DNA of 62,000 nucleotides from Tubiluchus corallicola (taxonomy: Eukaryota > Priapulida > Priapulimorpha > Priapulimorphida > Tubiluchidae): the NCBI GenBank assembly GCA_030141605.1, contig JAQGDQ010000326.1, forward strand, positions 1-62,000. Direction: 5' to 3'. Position 1 is the stretch's first letter; every line of letters starts with the position of its first letter. A program made the position numbers and the translations under genes. Below are positions 61,977-62,000 of this stretch, piece after piece. The notes below the pieces were generated by a model that was not told the origin of the DNA, did no database searches, and saw only the letters and a program-made list of their open reading frames with translations.

Positions 61977-62000
61977 CTAGAACAGATACATTTGCATCAA

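Overview
The window is nuclear DNA from an animal. It is AT-rich (roughly two thirds A+T by eye), its genes are split by GT-AG introns, and it carries many transposons. The exons encode clearly animal proteins at high similarity, but the exact lineage cannot be fixed from sequence alone. An intron-rich marine invertebrate is the best guess. I spliced the exons by hand; all junctions used for the five protein genes keep phase.

Layout, left to right. 1-2448: 3' half of a LINE (copy A) inside an intron of ETFDH. 3091-8465 (-): first five coding exons of ETFDH, the mitochondrial ETF-ubiquinone oxidoreductase; the rest lies left of the window. 8975-10797 (-): a second, diverged LINE (copy B) cut off inside its RT. 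14066-24263 (-): complete VPS37A (ESCRT-I subunit, 11 coding exons, 377 aa), with MITEs, a tandem duplication and a LINE relic in its introns. 25945-30870 (-): nearly full-length but broken LINE (copy C) with coiled-coil ORF1 and PHD-EN-RT ORF2. 31962-36252 (+): complete CNOT7/CAF1 deadenylase (6 coding exons, 307 aa). 36253-44500: probable long 3' UTR, tRNA-like SINE heads and a long CTA microsatellite. 44566-57339 (+): complete carboxylesterase-like, neuroligin-type single-pass membrane protein (10 coding exons, 637 aa), with several transposon relics in its introns. 60720-61976 (-): last four exons of RB1CC1/FIP200 (C-terminal Claw domain); the rest lies to the right.

Most notable points. 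(1) The neuroligin-like protein keeps the esterase Glu and His but has lost the whole nucleophile elbow through an in-frame gap of about four residues, and its oxyanion loop is altered. (2) VPS37A and CNOT7 lie head to head, as they do in human 8p22, even though a 4.9 kb LINE separates them here. (3) A previously hidden DNA transposon with ~50 bp terminal inverted repeats lies in intron 6 of the neuroligin-like gene and carries the relic of an uncharacterised ORF family. (4) A GC-richer pogo/Tigger-like element carrying only the DNA-binding half of a transposase sits about five bases behind a splice donor.

The genes do not form an operon. ETFDH serves mitochondrial electron transfer, VPS37A membrane scission and phagophore closure, CNOT7 mRNA deadenylation, and RB1CC1 autophagy initiation.
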